DNA of 38,577 nucleotides from Xanthobacteraceae bacterium (GTDB lineage: Bacteria; Pseudomonadota; Alphaproteobacteria; Rhizobiales; Xanthobacteraceae): assembly GCA_009694215.1 (NCBI GenBank), contig SHVN01000016.1, forward strand, positions 1 to 38,577. Direction: 5' to 3'. The notes beneath the pieces are model-generated. The model made no database searches, was not told the DNA's origin, and saw only the letters and a program-made list of their open reading frames with translations. Positions 24,276 to 34,052 of the stretch are shown here, piece by piece. Every line of letters begins with the position of its first letter. The first letter of the stretch is position 1. The position numbers and the translations under genes were made by a program.

Positions 24276-25408
24276 CGCGCGCCGAGCTTTTCAGCGATGA
24301 AGGCGCGGACTTCGGCCGCATCGACATCGCGGGTGACGAAGGCCTGGCCGATGCCGCGCACCAGGATGAACGTGAGCTGGCCGCGCTGCACCTTCTTGTC
24401 CTGCGAAATGAGGTCCATCATGGCGTCGGCCGTGGGCCAATTGCCGCCGGGCACGGCTTTGACATGGGTGGGCAGGCCGGTCGCCGCAAGGTGCGCGATG
24501 ACGCGGGTGGCGTCATCCTGCGGGATGAGCCCGCGCCGGGCGGAGAACTCGAACGCCATCGCCATGCCGAGCCCGACCGCCTCGCCGTGCAGAAGCCGGT
24601 CGGAGAAACCCGCCGCGGCCTCGAACGCATGCCCGAAGGTGTGGCCGAGATTGAGCAGCATGCGGTCGCCGGTCTCGCGCTCGTCGCGGGCGACGATGGC
24701 GGCCTTGGCGCGGCAACTGACGGCAATGGCATGTTCCCGCGCGGGCCCGCCGGCGAACAGATCGCGCCAGTTGGCGTCGAGCCATTCAAAAAAATCCGCG
24801 TCGCCGAGCAGCCCATATTTCACCACCTCGGCGTAGCCTGCGCGGAACTCGCGCTCCGGCAGCGTGTCGAGCAGCGCCGTGTCGGCCACCACCAGGACCG
24901 GCTGGTAGAACGCACCGATCAGGTTCTTGCCGTGGCGGGCGTTGATCGCGGTCTTGCCGCCGACCGAGGAATCGACCTGAGCCAGCAGCGTGGTCGGCAC
25001 CTGCACGTAATCGACGCCGCGGCGAATAACCGACGCGGCAAAGCCGCCGAGATCGCCGACCACACCGCCGCCAAGCGCCACGACGAGATCGCCGCGCTCG
25101 ATCCTGGCAGCGAGCAGCCCATCGCACACCTGCTCCAGCATGCGAAAGCTCTTGCTGCTCTCGCCGGCCGGGATCTTGACGGACGACACGGCGATGCCGG
25201 CGCTCTCAAGCGCGGCTTGCGCCGCCGCGAGGTGATGGCGCGCCACGGTCGCGTCGGTGACGATCGCGGCCTTGCAGCCCGGACGGAGCGTGGCGATCCG
25301 CTCGCCGAGCGTCGCGAGCAATCCGCGCCCGATCGCGATGTCATAGGCGCGGGAGCCGAGCGCGACATTCACGGTAATCGGATCGCCGGAGCGGAGCGGC
25401 ACGGTCAT
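24272..25408 (-). CDS. aroB: 3-dehydroquinate synthase
   Basis: A 378-residue cytoplasmic enzyme that converts DAHP to 3-dehydroquinate, the second step of the shikimate pathway, using NAD+ and a divalent metal. The NAD-binding GGGVVGDLGGFAAS, the substrate and metal residues in EVVKYGLL, NLGHTFGHAFEA and LLHGEAVGLGM, and ALLDTLPEREFRAG are all present. It is of normal length. It overlaps aroK upstream and corC downstream, by 4 bases each, in both cases an ATGA. Confidence 0.96.
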   Translation of the reverse strand: MTVPLRSGDPITVNVALGSRAYDIAIGRGLLATLGERIATLRPGCKAAIVTDATVARHHLAAAQAALESAGIAVSSVKIPAGESSKSFRMLEQVCDGLLAARIERGDLVVALGGGVVGDLGGFAASVIRRGVDYVQVPTTLLAQVDSSVGGKTAINARHGKNLIGAFYQPVLVVADTALLDTLPEREFRAGYAEVVKYGLLGDADFFEWLDANWRDLFAGGPAREHAIAVSCRAKAAIVARDERETGDRMLLNLGHTFGHAFEAAAGFSDRLLHGEAVGLGMAMAFEFSARRGLIPQDDATRVIAHLAATGLPTHVKAVPGGNWPTADAMMDLISQDKKVQRGQLTFILVRGIGQAFVTRDVDAAEVRAFIAEKLGAR

Positions 25409-26034
25409 GGCGCGGTGCTTTCCGGCGCGGCATCTCCGGCCGCGGCGCTGCCTGGCGCAATATGATTGCGCAAGCCTTCGATGATCTCATCGACGATGGC
25501 TTCGTGCGGCACATCGCGCGATTCCACCGTGACGGCGGCCTCGGCGTAGACCGGGTAGCGCTCGTCGATCAGCCGCCGCAGCGTCTCCACCGGATCGGCG
25601 TTCTTGAGCAGCGGGCGGTCGCCGCGGCGCTTGATGCGGCGGTAGAGGACATCGAGGGTGGCGCGCAGCCACACCGAGATTCCCTTGGCGCGGATCGACG
25701 CGCGGGTGTCGGCGTTCATGAATGCGCCGCCGCCGGTGGCCAGCACCTGCGGGCCGCTCTCCAGCAGGCGCGCGATCACCCTCGTCTCGCCGGCGCGGAA
25801 ATACGGCTCGCCGTGGGTGGAGAAGATTTCGCTGATCGGCATGCCGGCGGCTTTCTCGATCTCGGTATCGGCATCGACGAATGGAATGGCCAGCCGCGCG
25901 GCGAGTCTGCGGCCGATCGAGGACTTGCCCGCGCCCATCATGCCGACCAGCACCACCGAGCGGCGGCCCAGCGCCGCGCTCAAGCCCGCCTGCGGCTGCG
26001 GCACGGCTCCATTATGCGTGACGACATTCGACAT
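25405..26034 (-). CDS. aroK: Shikimate kinase
   Basis: A 209-residue kinase phosphorylating shikimate at O3. The Walker A is GMMGAGKSSIG, followed by VDADTEIEKAAGMPISEIF (the DxD region), GEPYFRAGE, ATGGGAF and the lid RGDRPLL. The N-terminus has about 27 residues before the P-loop strand and the C-terminus an Ala-rich tail of about 20, so it is longer than E. coli AroK, as usual in Rhizobiales. The frame is open far upstream, but MSNVVTHNG at 26034 is the sensible start; I see no strong ribosome-binding site there. It is the first gene of aroK-aroB-corC and divergent from the small membrane protein at 26122. Confidence 0.95.
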   Translation of the reverse strand: MSNVVTHNGAVPQPQAGLSAALGRRSVVLVGMMGAGKSSIGRRLAARLAIPFVDADTEIEKAAGMPISEIFSTHGEPYFRAGETRVIARLLESGPQVLATGGGAFMNADTRASIRAKGISVWLRATLDVLYRRIKRRGDRPLLKNADPVETLRRLIDERYPVYAEAAVTVESRDVPHEAIVDEIIEGLRNHIAPGSAAAGDAAPESTAP

Positions 26035-26121
26035 GCTATACTTGTATCCAAATCCGCCGGTGGCATAAACCGTGACCTGAAAAGGTAAACGCCGCCGATT
26101 GGGCGGTCTCCGGGCACCAAA

Positions 26122-26271
26122 ATGCCGAGCTTGTTCCGATTTCTGCTGGTGATTGGGGTCCTGGGCGGCCTTGTCTACGCCGGAGCGTTTTCGCTGACCC
26201 GTTTTGTCGAGCCGCAGCCGCGCGAGATGAGCGTGACGATTTCGCCCGACAAGCTGTTCAAACCCCGCTGA
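26122..26271 (+). CDS. Small single-pass membrane protein
   Basis: A 49-residue protein with one membrane segment near the N-terminus (FLLVIGVLGGLVYAGAFSL) and a short polar tail ending VEPQPREMSVTISPDKLF. It is too short for ordinary gene-finding cut-offs, but it sits 87 bases from aroK and 15 bases before xerD in the same direction. The tail motif FVEPxPREMSVTI reads like a conserved Rhizobiales small protein that I remember from the same place. An alternative is a mere leader for xerD. Function unknown. Confidence 0.7.
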   Translation: MPSLFRFLLVIGVLGGLVYAGAFSLTRFVEPQPREMSVTISPDKLFKPR

Positions 26272-26286
26272 AGCGGCAGCCCCCGG

Positions 26287-27228
26287 ATGGCCCGCCGGCC
26301 GCGCCCAAGGAACGAATCGCTGATCGAATTGTTCCTCGACATGCTCGCGGCCGAGCGCGGCGCGGCCGTCAACACGCTCGATGCCTACCGGCGCGACCTC
26401 GCCGACTTCGCAGCCGATCTCGGCAAGACCGGCGGCGGCATCGCTGAAGCGGACAGCGACGCGCTGCGCGCCCATCTCGGGCGGCTCTCCCGGCGCGGGC
26501 TTGCGCCGGCGTCGGTCGCGCGGCGGCTGTCAGCCATCCGCCAGCTCTACCGCTTCCTCTACAGCGAAGGCCATCGCGGCGACGATCCGGCCGCGGTGAT
26601 CGAGGGGCCGAAGCGCGGCCACAGTCTGCCCAAGGTGCTCACCATCAAACAGGTCGACGACCTGCTGGCGCAAGCGCGTGGCGGCTTGAAAACCGAAGCA
26701 AAATCCGAACGGCTGCGCGCGGCGCGGCTGAACTGCCTTCTGGAGGTGCTCTATGCCACGGGCCTCCGCGTCTCGGAGCTGGTGGCGCTGCCGGAGGCGG
26801 CGGCGCGGCTCGACCAGCGCATGCTCGTGATCCGCGGCAAGGGCGGACGCGAGCGGCTCGTGCCGCTCAACGACCAGGCCAAGCGCACGATGACCGACTA
26901 CCTCGCGCTGCGCGCGGAGGCCAAGCTCGACAAGTCGAAATGGCTGTTCCCGTCGTTCGGCGAGAGCGGGCATCTCAGCCGCCAGCATTTTGCCCGCGAG
27001 CTGAAAGCGTTGGCGGCCGGCGCCGGCCTCAAGGCCGCGCAGGTCAGCCCGCATGTGCTGCGCCATGCCTTCGCCAGCCATCTCCTGCAGAACGGCGCCG
27101 ACCTGCGCGTGGTGCAGACGCTGCTCGGCCATTCCGACATCTCGACCACGCAGATCTACACCCATGTGCTGGAAGAACGGCTCAAGAGCCTGGTGCGCGA
27201 CCTGCACCCGTTGGCCGAAAAGTCCTGA
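26287..27228 (+). CDS. xerD: Tyrosine recombinase XerD
   Basis: A 313-residue site-specific recombinase that resolves chromosome dimers at dif with XerC. The N-terminal SAM-like domain ([23 protein letters not shown]) precedes the catalytic domain: Arg in [11 protein letters not shown] near residue 158, [12 protein letters not shown] (HxxR) near 255, [15 protein letters not shown] with the nucleophilic Tyr near 290. All catalytic residues are present. It follows the small membrane protein by 15 bases. The length and the position beside accA point to the housekeeping XerD rather than a mobile integrase. Confidence 0.94.
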   Translation: MARRPRPRNESLIELFLDMLAAERGAAVNTLDAYRRDLADFAADLGKTGGGIAEADSDALRAHLGRLSRRGLAPASVARRLSAIRQLYRFLYSEGHRGDDPAAVIEGPKRGHSLPKVLTIKQVDDLLAQARGGLKTEAKSERLRAARLNCLLEVLYATGLRVSELVALPEAAARLDQRMLVIRGKGGRERLVPLNDQAKRTMTDYLALRAEAKLDKSKWLFPSFGESGHLSRQHFARELKALAAGAGLKAAQVSPHVLRHAFASHLLQNGADLRVVQTLLGHSDISTTQIYTHVLEERLKSLVRDLHPLAEKS

Positions 27229-27305
27229 CCGGTTGACTTGAACGCCGATCGCAGGCCAGTTTCGGCCGTAACCCCGCGCGGAACCAAAGGCGATATCTTT
27301 CTCAA

Positions 27306-28262
27306 ATGCGCAGTTATCTCGATTTCGAAAAGCCGGTGGCCGAGCTTGACGCCAAGGCTGAGGAATTGCGCGCGATGCAGGCGGGCGATGACGCCGCCAA
27401 TATCGCCGATGAGATTACCCGGCTCGAGGCCAAGGCCGCGCAGGCGCTGCGAAACCTCTATGCCGAACTCACGCCGTGGCAGAAGACGCAGGTCGCGCGC
27501 CATCCGGAGCGGCCGCATTGCCTCGACTACATCAACGCGCTTATTCCGGAGTTCATCCCGTTCGCCGGCGACCGCAAGTTCGCCGAGGACGAGGCGATCG
27601 TCGGCGGCTTCGGGCGCTTCCGGGGCGAGAGCATCTGCGTCATCGGCCACGAAAAAGGCTCGTCGACCGAGAGTCGGCTCAAGCACAACTTCGGCATGGC
27701 GCGGCCGGAAGGCTACCGCAAGGCGGTGCGCCTGATGGAGATGGCCGACCGTTTCGACATTCCGGTGCTCTGCCTCGTCGACACCGCCGGCGCCTACCCC
27801 GGCATCGACGCCGAGGAGCGCGGCCAGGCCGAGGCGATCGCGCGCTCGACCGAGGCCTGCCTCAATCTCGGCGTGCCCAACGTCGCGGTGATCCTCGGCG
27901 AAGGCGGCTCGGGCGGCGCGGTCGCGATCGCCACCGCCAACCGCGTGCTGATGCTGGAGCATGCGATCTACAGCGTGATCTCGCCGGAGGGCGCGGCCTC
28001 GATCCTGTGGCGCGACACCACCAAGGCGCAGGACGCCGCCACCAACATGAAGATCACGGCGGCCGACCTCACGGCGTTCGGCATCATCGACGGCATCATC
28101 ACCGAGCCGATCGGTGGCGCGCACCGCGATCCGGCCGCCGCCATCGCGGCCACCGGCGAGGTGGTGGCGAACGCCTTTGCCGGGCTGAGAGGCCTCGACC
28201 GTGAGACCGTGCGCCGGCAGCGCCGCGACAAGTTCCTCGCCATCGGCCGCAACCTCGAATAG
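27306..28262 (+). CDS. accA: Acetyl-CoA carboxylase carboxyltransferase subunit alpha
   Basis: A 318-residue subunit of the acetyl-CoA carboxylase that makes malonyl-CoA, the first committed step of fatty-acid synthesis. The N-terminus [16 protein letters not shown], the segment [16 protein letters not shown] and the crotonase-type core [21 protein letters not shown] and [22 protein letters not shown] are typical. It is of normal length and complete. It follows xerD by about 77 bases and probably has its own promoter, which I could not place. Confidence 0.96.
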   Translation: MRSYLDFEKPVAELDAKAEELRAMQAGDDAANIADEITRLEAKAAQALRNLYAELTPWQKTQVARHPERPHCLDYINALIPEFIPFAGDRKFAEDEAIVGGFGRFRGESICVIGHEKGSSTESRLKHNFGMARPEGYRKAVRLMEMADRFDIPVLCLVDTAGAYPGIDAEERGQAEAIARSTEACLNLGVPNVAVILGEGGSGGAVAIATANRVLMLEHAIYSVISPEGAASILWRDTTKAQDAATNMKITAADLTAFGIIDGIITEPIGGAHRDPAAAIAATGEVVANAFAGLRGLDRETVRRQRRDKFLAIGRNLE

Positions 28263-28498
28263 GGCTCCGGGAACCCACCGGGCGGCCCGCCCTCGTCGCA
28301 GGGCCCAAAAACCTCCCGGATCGTTGAAACACCTGCGTTTATCCGCCGAATCGGTCACAATTTTACCGTTCGTTCACGCTACCCATGCTCAATCGAGGCT
28401 CCGGTTCGAGGCCGACGCCTTGCGGTTTCGTCCCCCATTTGGGAAAATGCCTGCATGATGGCTCGGGGACTGTCTGCCGCTTTTGGGGGAGTTTGCGT

Positions 28499-30046
28499 TT
28501 GATCCGAAGCCCGCTCGCCCGCGCACTTCTGGCGTCGGCCGTGCTCAGCGCGACGGTTGCGCTATCGGGCTGCAACACTGACAGCATCCTGCCGATGAGC
28601 GAGAAGGCGGCGCGGCCGCTCTCCGACAAGATGGTGAAGGACATCCAATCCAAGAACATGGACATGGAGTCCCCGATCCTGGTCCGCGTGTTCAAGGAAG
28701 AATCCGAGCTTGAAGTGTGGAAGCAGGACCGCGAGGGCCGCTTGGCGCTGCTCAAGACGTACCCGATCTGCCGCTGGTCCGGCGAACTCGGGCCGAAGAT
28801 CAAGGAAGGCGACCGCCAGGCGCCGGAGGGGTTCTACAACATCACCCCGGGCCAGATGAATCCGAACTCGCAGTACTATCTGTCGTTCGATCTCGGCTAT
28901 CCGAACGCATTCGACCGCGCGCACGGCCGGACGGGCGCGCAGCTCATGGTGCACGGCGATTGCTCGTCGCGCGGCTGCTACTCGATGACCGATGAGCAGA
29001 TTTCGGAAATCTACGCGCTCGGCCGCGACTCGTTTTTCGGCGGGCAGAAATCGTTTCAGGTGCAGGCCTATCCGTTCCGGATGACGCCGCAAAATCTCGC
29101 CAAGCACCGCAACAATCCGCACATCGCATTCTGGAAGATGCTCAAGAAGGGCAACGACCATTTCGAGGTGTCCAAGCTCGAGCCCAAGGTCAACGTCTGC
29201 GACAAGCGCTACGTGTTCGACGCCGTATCGGCCAACGGTCGCGGGCTTTCGTTCAGTCCGGCCGGCAAATGCCCGGTGTTCGAGGTGCCCGAGGGGATCG
29301 CGACCGCGGTGCAGGAGAAGCAGCGCAAGGACGAGATTCAGATCGCCGAGCTCAGCCGCCGCAACACCCCGCTGGCGCCGATCAAGACCAACACCGACGG
29401 CGGCATGCATCCGGTGTTCGTGGAGGCCGTGAAGAAGAACCAAATCGGCGTCGCCCCGCAGGAGGCAAACCTGTTCGTCTCGACGCCGCCCGGGACCATC
29501 CCGGCCACGGTGCGGCCGCCGCGCTTGCCCGAGCTCGCCAACACGACGGCCGTCGCCAGCGCCGCGCCGACGCCGCATCCCGACGACGGAGCGGCATCGT
29601 CCAAGATGGCCATCGCCGAGGCCGCCCCGGCTCCGGCGCAGCCGGCTGCGAAGTCGAGCGGCTCCAGCATGTTCGGCAGCCTGTTCGCGTCCGGGTCCAA
29701 AACTGCTGAAACCAAGCCCGCCGAGAAGGCGAGCGGCGGCGCGCTTGACCGCGTCGCCCGCCTGGTCGGGCTGCGCAGCGATACCGACACCAAGACGGCC
29801 GAAGCGACGCCCCCGCCGACGCCGAAGCCCAAGCCAGCGGTGAAGCCCGCCAGCATGACGTCGAACGGCGCGATCCGTCAGAAGCCGGCCGAAGCCACGC
29901 CGGTCCAGACCGCCCAAGAGAAGGCGCCGGCCGGAGCCGTCGCGGCGGCTCGCCCGCAGGCGCCGCCAGCCAACACGGCGATGACCGGCGCCGCGCCGGT
30001 GGTCCCCACCGGCAACTTCGACAACCGCTGGTCGGCGTTCCGCTAG
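28499..30046 (+). CDS. L,D-transpeptidase (YkuD) lipoprotein with Ala/Pro-rich tail
   Basis: A 515-residue envelope protein. The start I choose is a TTG at 28499, 7 bases after GGGGGAG. It gives a short lipoprotein signal peptide ending in the lipobox LSGC (about residue 24). The alternative ATG at 28385 would bury that signal inside the protein. The YkuD catalytic domain has HGDCSSRGCYSM near residue 155, with the nucleophilic Cys in SRGC. Such enzymes form 3-3 peptidoglycan crosslinks or anchor proteins. From about residue 330 the sequence is low complexity, rich in Ala, Pro and Lys, and ends FDNRWSAFR. It follows accA with a gap of about 236 bases. Confidence 0.87.
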   Translation: MIRSPLARALLASAVLSATVALSGCNTDSILPMSEKAARPLSDKMVKDIQSKNMDMESPILVRVFKEESELEVWKQDREGRLALLKTYPICRWSGELGPKIKEGDRQAPEGFYNITPGQMNPNSQYYLSFDLGYPNAFDRAHGRTGAQLMVHGDCSSRGCYSMTDEQISEIYALGRDSFFGGQKSFQVQAYPFRMTPQNLAKHRNNPHIAFWKMLKKGNDHFEVSKLEPKVNVCDKRYVFDAVSANGRGLSFSPAGKCPVFEVPEGIATAVQEKQRKDEIQIAELSRRNTPLAPIKTNTDGGMHPVFVEAVKKNQIGVAPQEANLFVSTPPGTIPATVRPPRLPELANTTAVASAAPTPHPDDGAASSKMAIAEAAPAPAQPAAKSSGSSMFGSLFASGSKTAETKPAEKASGGALDRVARLVGLRSDTDTKTAEATPPPTPKPKPAVKPASMTSNGAIRQKPAEATPVQTAQEKAPAGAVAAARPQAPPANTAMTGAAPVVPTGNFDNRWSAFR

Positions 30047-30175
30047 ATCTGGCTCCATTCCAAAGCGAAAATCGCGGCCGCGCCGGAGTGCCGCAGCGGC
30101 GCCGTTCCCCCAGCCGCTCGCGCAAGCACGGATCCCGCGGCTACAATTGCGGGCATAACAAAGGGGGAGACATCC

Positions 30176-31162
30176 ATGACACCGACATCGATTCGCGGCT
30201 GGTTCGCCGCGCTGCTGCTTGGCCTCGCGGTATCCGGGACGGCCGTGCAGGCCCAATCCCAGGCACCGGCCTGGCCGGATCGCAGCGTGAAATTCGTCCT
30301 GCCATTCGGCGCGGGCAGCGCCACCGACATCGCCGCGCGCCTGCTCGCCGAGCGGCTCAGCGTCAAATGGGGCAAGCCGGTGGTGATCGAAAACCGCCCG
30401 GGCGGCGACGGCCTGGTGGCGATCAATGCGTTCATCTCGGTCAACGACGATCACGTTCTGCTCTACGCATCGAGCGCGTCGTTCATGGCGCACCCCTACA
30501 CGCAGGAGAAACTGCCCTACGAGCTTGAGCGCGATTTCGCTCCGATCGCGCGCGTCTGCGACACCGTGCTGTCGGTCGGAGTGCCGGCGGCGAGCGAGTT
30601 CAGGACGGTCGCGGACTTCGTGACCAAGGCGCGCGCTGAGCCCGCCAAGTATCACGCCGCGGGCGCGGCCGGCGTCCCGGAGTTCGTGCTCGGCGCGTTC
30701 CTGAAGACCGAGAACCTCGACGTCACCAAGGTTCCCTATCGAGACGTGGTGCAGGCGGGGCGCGATCTCGGCGAGTCGCGCATCCACTTCCTGCTGTCGT
30801 CGTTTGCCGTGGTGCGGCCGCTGGTGGAGGCGGACAAGGTGCGGGTGCTGGCGGCCGGCGGCCGCAAGCGCGCCGTATCGACGCCCAACGTACCAGCGGT
30901 GATGGAGACCGGATATCCCGGCCTGCTGACCGAAACCACCTCGGGGCTGTACGGGCCGAAGGGCATGCCGCAGGCTCTGCGCGAGCGCATCGGCGCCGAC
31001 GTGATAGCCGCCGCCAACGACCCGGTCGCGGTGCAGCGCATCGTCGCATCCGGCCAGGACATGAACACGGGCGGGCCGGCCGAGCTCGCCGCCACACTCA
31101 AGCAGCAGGCCGACGCCGTCGCGGCGGTGGCGAAGGTTCTCGGCATGGAGCGGAAGAAGTAG
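30176..31162 (+). CDS. Bug/TctC-family periplasmic solute-binding protein (divergent subfamily, copy 4)
   Basis: A 328-residue secreted binding protein with a signal peptide ending AVQAQS near residue 27. It has FVLPFGAGSATD and PVVIENRPGGDG. Like the protein at 2452 it replaces PDGYTLL with NDDHVLLY and shares KVPYRDV and GESRIHFLLSSFAVVRP with the other's equivalent VPYRDI and EDRIQVVMSSYAIVQP. The two are therefore a subfamily distinct from the other two Bug proteins. GGGGGAGA precedes the ATG. It has no permease neighbour and sits alone between the L,D-transpeptidase and secA, ending at a bidirectional terminator. Confidence 0.88.
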   Translation: MTPTSIRGWFAALLLGLAVSGTAVQAQSQAPAWPDRSVKFVLPFGAGSATDIAARLLAERLSVKWGKPVVIENRPGGDGLVAINAFISVNDDHVLLYASSASFMAHPYTQEKLPYELERDFAPIARVCDTVLSVGVPAASEFRTVADFVTKARAEPAKYHAAGAAGVPEFVLGAFLKTENLDVTKVPYRDVVQAGRDLGESRIHFLLSSFAVVRPLVEADKVRVLAAGGRKRAVSTPNVPAVMETGYPGLLTETTSGLYGPKGMPQALRERIGADVIAAANDPVAVQRIVASGQDMNTGGPAELAATLKQQADAVAAVAKVLGMERKK

Positions 31163-31187
31163 CAGCCGCGGCGCAAACGCAAAAATC

Positions 31188-31215
31188 AAAGCCCGGCCTC
31201 ACGGCCGGGCTTTTT
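31188..31215. terminator. Bidirectional rho-independent terminator
   Basis: The stem GCCCGGCC/GGCCGGGC with AAA/TTT extension and loop TCAC is followed by TTTTT on the plus strand. On the minus strand the bases after the stem are TTTGATTTTT. It ends both the Bug gene (plus, stop 31162) and secA (minus, stop 31238). Confidence 0.88.
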
Positions 31216-31237
31216 CGTTCCCAAGCACGCGGATGCT

Positions 31238-34039
31238 TTACGCGAACCGCCCGTGGCAGTGCTTGAATTTCTTGCCCGAGCCGCAGGGACATTCTTCGTT
31301 GCGCCCCACCTTGCCCCAGGTCCCGGGATCCTTCGGATTGCGCTCGGCGGCGGGCTTCGGCGTGATGCCGGAGCGCGCCAGGGTCGCGGCGCCGACCTCG
31401 GCCAGCGCCAGCTCGTCCTCTCCGGTCGACGGGTCGACATGCGAGGCCTGCATCGGCGGCAGTTCCGGCACGCTGCCGTCCGGCTGCTGCTGCACGATTT
31501 CGACCCGCATGAGCTGCGCGGTGACGCCCTCGCGCAGATTCGTACCCATCGCCTCGAACAGGTTGAACGCCTCGGCCTTGTATTCGTTGAGCGGATCGCG
31601 CTGGCCGTAGCCGCGCAGGCCGATCACCTGGCGCAGGTGCTCCAGCATGACGAGATGCTCGCGCCAGAGATGGTCGAGCGTCTGCAGCAGAATCGACTTC
31701 TCGACATAGCGCACCACGTCCGGGCCCCATTGGGCGACCTTGCCAGCCATGTGCTCGTCGGCGCGGCGCGTGATGCGCGCCAGCAGCTCCTCGTCGGCGA
31801 TGCCCTCTTCCTTGGCCCATTCCTCGACCGGCAGATCGAGCGACAGCACGCGCACGAGCTCTTCCTTGAGGCCCGCCACGTCCCACTGTTCGGAATAGGC
31901 GTTCTCCGGAACGTGCTTCTGCACCAGGGCCTCGATCACGTCATGCCGCATGTCGTTGACGACCTCGGCGGTGACGTTGTCCGACATCCATTCGACGCGC
32001 TGGTCGAAGATGACCTTGCGCTGATCGTTCATCACGTTGTCGAACTTCAGGATGTTCTTGCGGATGTCGAAGTTGCGCGCCTCGACCTTCTGCTGCGCCT
32101 TCTCCAGCGCCTTGTTGATCCAGGGATGAACGATCGCCTCGTTCTCCTTCAGCCCGAGCTTGGTCAGCATGCCGTCGAGCTTGTCGGAGCCGAAGATGCG
32201 CATCAGGTCGTCTTCGAGCGACAGGAAGAACTTCGAGCGGCCCGGATCGCCCTGGCGGCCGGAGCGGCCGCGAAGCTGGTTGTCGATGCGACGGCTCTCG
32301 TGGCGCTCGGTGCCGAGCACAAACAGGCCGCCGGCCTTGAGCGCCATCTCCTTGAGCCGCGCCACCTGCGACTTGATCTCGGCCGCCGCGGCGTCGCGCT
32401 GCGCGCCCTCCGGCATGTCCTTCAGCTCCTGGCGGATGCGCATGTCGGCGTTGCCGCCGAGCTGAATGTCGGTGCCGCGGCCAGCCATGTTGGTGGCGAT
32501 GGTGATCGCGCCCGGCACGCCAGCCTGCGAGACGATGTAGGCCTCCTGCTCGTGATAGCGCGCGTTGAGGATCGCGAAGACCTTGGTGGCCTTGGCACCC
32601 TCGTCGCCGCTGTAGAGCGCGGCGAAGGCGTTAGGATCGGTGAAGTCGTGCTGCTCCCAGCCGGCCTTGCGCAGCATCTCGGCAAGGCTTTCGGATTTCT
32701 CGATCGAGGTGGTGCCAACCAGCACCGGCTGGCCGCGGACCTTGCAGTCCTCCAAGAGCGTGATGATGGCGCGGTATTTCTCGATTGCCGTGCGATAGAC
32801 CTCGTCGTCCTGGTCGTCGCGGATCATCGGCAGGTTGGTCGGCACCTCGATGACGTCGAGGTTGTAGATGTCCATGAACTCGTCGGCCTCGGTGAGCGCC
32901 GTACCGGTCATGCCGGCGAGCTTCTCGTACATGCGGAAGTAGTTCTGGAACGTGATCGAGGCGAGCGTCTGGTTTTCGGGCTGGATCGGCTGGTGCTCCT
33001 TGGCCTCCAGCGCCTGGTGCAACCCTTCGGAATAGCGGCGGCCCGGCATCATGCGGCCGGTGAACTCGTCGATGATGACGACCTCGCCGTTACGGACGAT
33101 GTAGTCCTTGTCGCGCTGGAACAGCTTGTGCGCGCGCAGCGCCTGGTTGACGTGATGGACGGTCGAGACGTTCTCAACGTCGTAGAGCGACTCGCCCTTG
33201 AGCAGGTCGGCTTCCGTCAGCAGCCGCTCCAGCTTTTCCATGCCGGCTTCCGACAGCGCCACGGTGCGCTGCTTTTCGTCGACGTCGTAGTCGGTCTTGT
33301 CGAGCTTGGGGATGTAGGCGTCGATGGTGTTGTAAAAGTCGGAGCGGTCATCGAGTGGGCCGGAAATGATCAGCGGCGTGCGCGCCTCGTCGATCAGGAT
33401 GGAGTCGACCTCGTCGACGATCGCGTAGGTGTGCCCGCGCTGGACCATGTCCTCCATGCGGTACTTCATGTTGTCGCGCAGATAGTCGAAGCCGAGCTCG
33501 TTGTTGGTGCCGTAGGTGACGTCGCAGTCGTAGGCGGCCTTGCGCTGCTCGTCGTCGAGGCCGTGCACGATCACGCCGGTCTTCAGGCCCAGGAAGGCGT
33601 GGATCTGGCCCATCCATTCGGAGTCGCGTTTGGCGAGATAGTCGTTGACGGTGACGACGTGGACGCCGCGGCCCGCGAGCGCGTTGAGATAGACCGGCAA
33701 GGTGGCGACCAGCGTCTTGCCTTCGCCGGTTTTCATCTCGGAGATCTGGCCTTCGTTCAGGATCATGCCGCCGATCAATTGCACGTCAAAATGCCGCTGG
33801 CCGATGGCGCGCTTGGCCGCCTCGCGCACGGTCGCGAACGCCGGCACCAAAATGTCATCGAGCGTCTTGCCCTCGGCCAGTTCCTTCTTGAAGGCGTCGG
33901 TGCGCGCACGCAGCTCGGCGTCGGAGAGTTTCACCAGTTCCGGCTCGAGCGCGTTGATGTCGTCGACCCGCGGTTGATACTTGCGCACGCGCCGGTCGTT
34001 GGAGGAGCCGAACAACTTGCGGGCGACAGCGCCGATCAT
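31238..34039 (-). CDS. secA: Preprotein translocase ATPase SecA
   Basis: A 933-residue motor that drives preproteins through SecYEG. Walker A is [14 protein letters not shown] near residue 103, the DEAD-type box is [14 protein letters not shown], and GTDIQLGG and the [19 protein letters not shown] region follow. The C-terminal zinc motif [14 protein letters not shown], used for SecB and lipid contacts, is complete. The ATG at 34039 starts [21 protein letters not shown] lies 11 bases upstream and partly inside a small hairpin. A good promoter is found about 120 bases upstream. The full-length protein is single copy in the window. Confidence 0.97.
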   Translation of the reverse strand: MIGAVARKLFGSSNDRRVRKYQPRVDDINALEPELVKLSDAELRARTDAFKKELAEGKTLDDILVPAFATVREAAKRAIGQRHFDVQLIGGMILNEGQISEMKTGEGKTLVATLPVYLNALAGRGVHVVTVNDYLAKRDSEWMGQIHAFLGLKTGVIVHGLDDEQRKAAYDCDVTYGTNNELGFDYLRDNMKYRMEDMVQRGHTYAIVDEVDSILIDEARTPLIISGPLDDRSDFYNTIDAYIPKLDKTDYDVDEKQRTVALSEAGMEKLERLLTEADLLKGESLYDVENVSTVHHVNQALRAHKLFQRDKDYIVRNGEVVIIDEFTGRMMPGRRYSEGLHQALEAKEHQPIQPENQTLASITFQNYFRMYEKLAGMTGTALTEADEFMDIYNLDVIEVPTNLPMIRDDQDDEVYRTAIEKYRAIITLLEDCKVRGQPVLVGTTSIEKSESLAEMLRKAGWEQHDFTDPNAFAALYSGDEGAKATKVFAILNARYHEQEAYIVSQAGVPGAITIATNMAGRGTDIQLGGNADMRIRQELKDMPEGAQRDAAAAEIKSQVARLKEMALKAGGLFVLGTERHESRRIDNQLRGRSGRQGDPGRSKFFLSLEDDLMRIFGSDKLDGMLTKLGLKENEAIVHPWINKALEKAQQKVEARNFDIRKNILKFDNVMNDQRKVIFDQRVEWMSDNVTAEVVNDMRHDVIEALVQKHVPENAYSEQWDVAGLKEELVRVLSLDLPVEEWAKEEGIADEELLARITRRADEHMAGKVAQWGPDVVRYVEKSILLQTLDHLWREHLVMLEHLRQVIGLRGYGQRDPLNEYKAEAFNLFEAMGTNLREGVTAQLMRVEIVQQQPDGSVPELPPMQASHVDPSTGEDELALAEVGAATLARSGITPKPAAERNPKDPGTWGKVGRNEECPCGSGKKFKHCHGRFA

Positions 34040-34052
34040 TGCGATTCAAATC

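Noticed and set aside
26287-27228. Integrase of a genomic island
   Set aside because: The tyrosine recombinase has XerD length and sits beside accA and aroK; no attachment-site repeats or cargo genes surround it.
28562-31189. 875-codon minus-strand frame across the L,D-transpeptidase and Bug gene
   Set aside because: It spans two well-supported plus-strand genes and their gap and has no domain.
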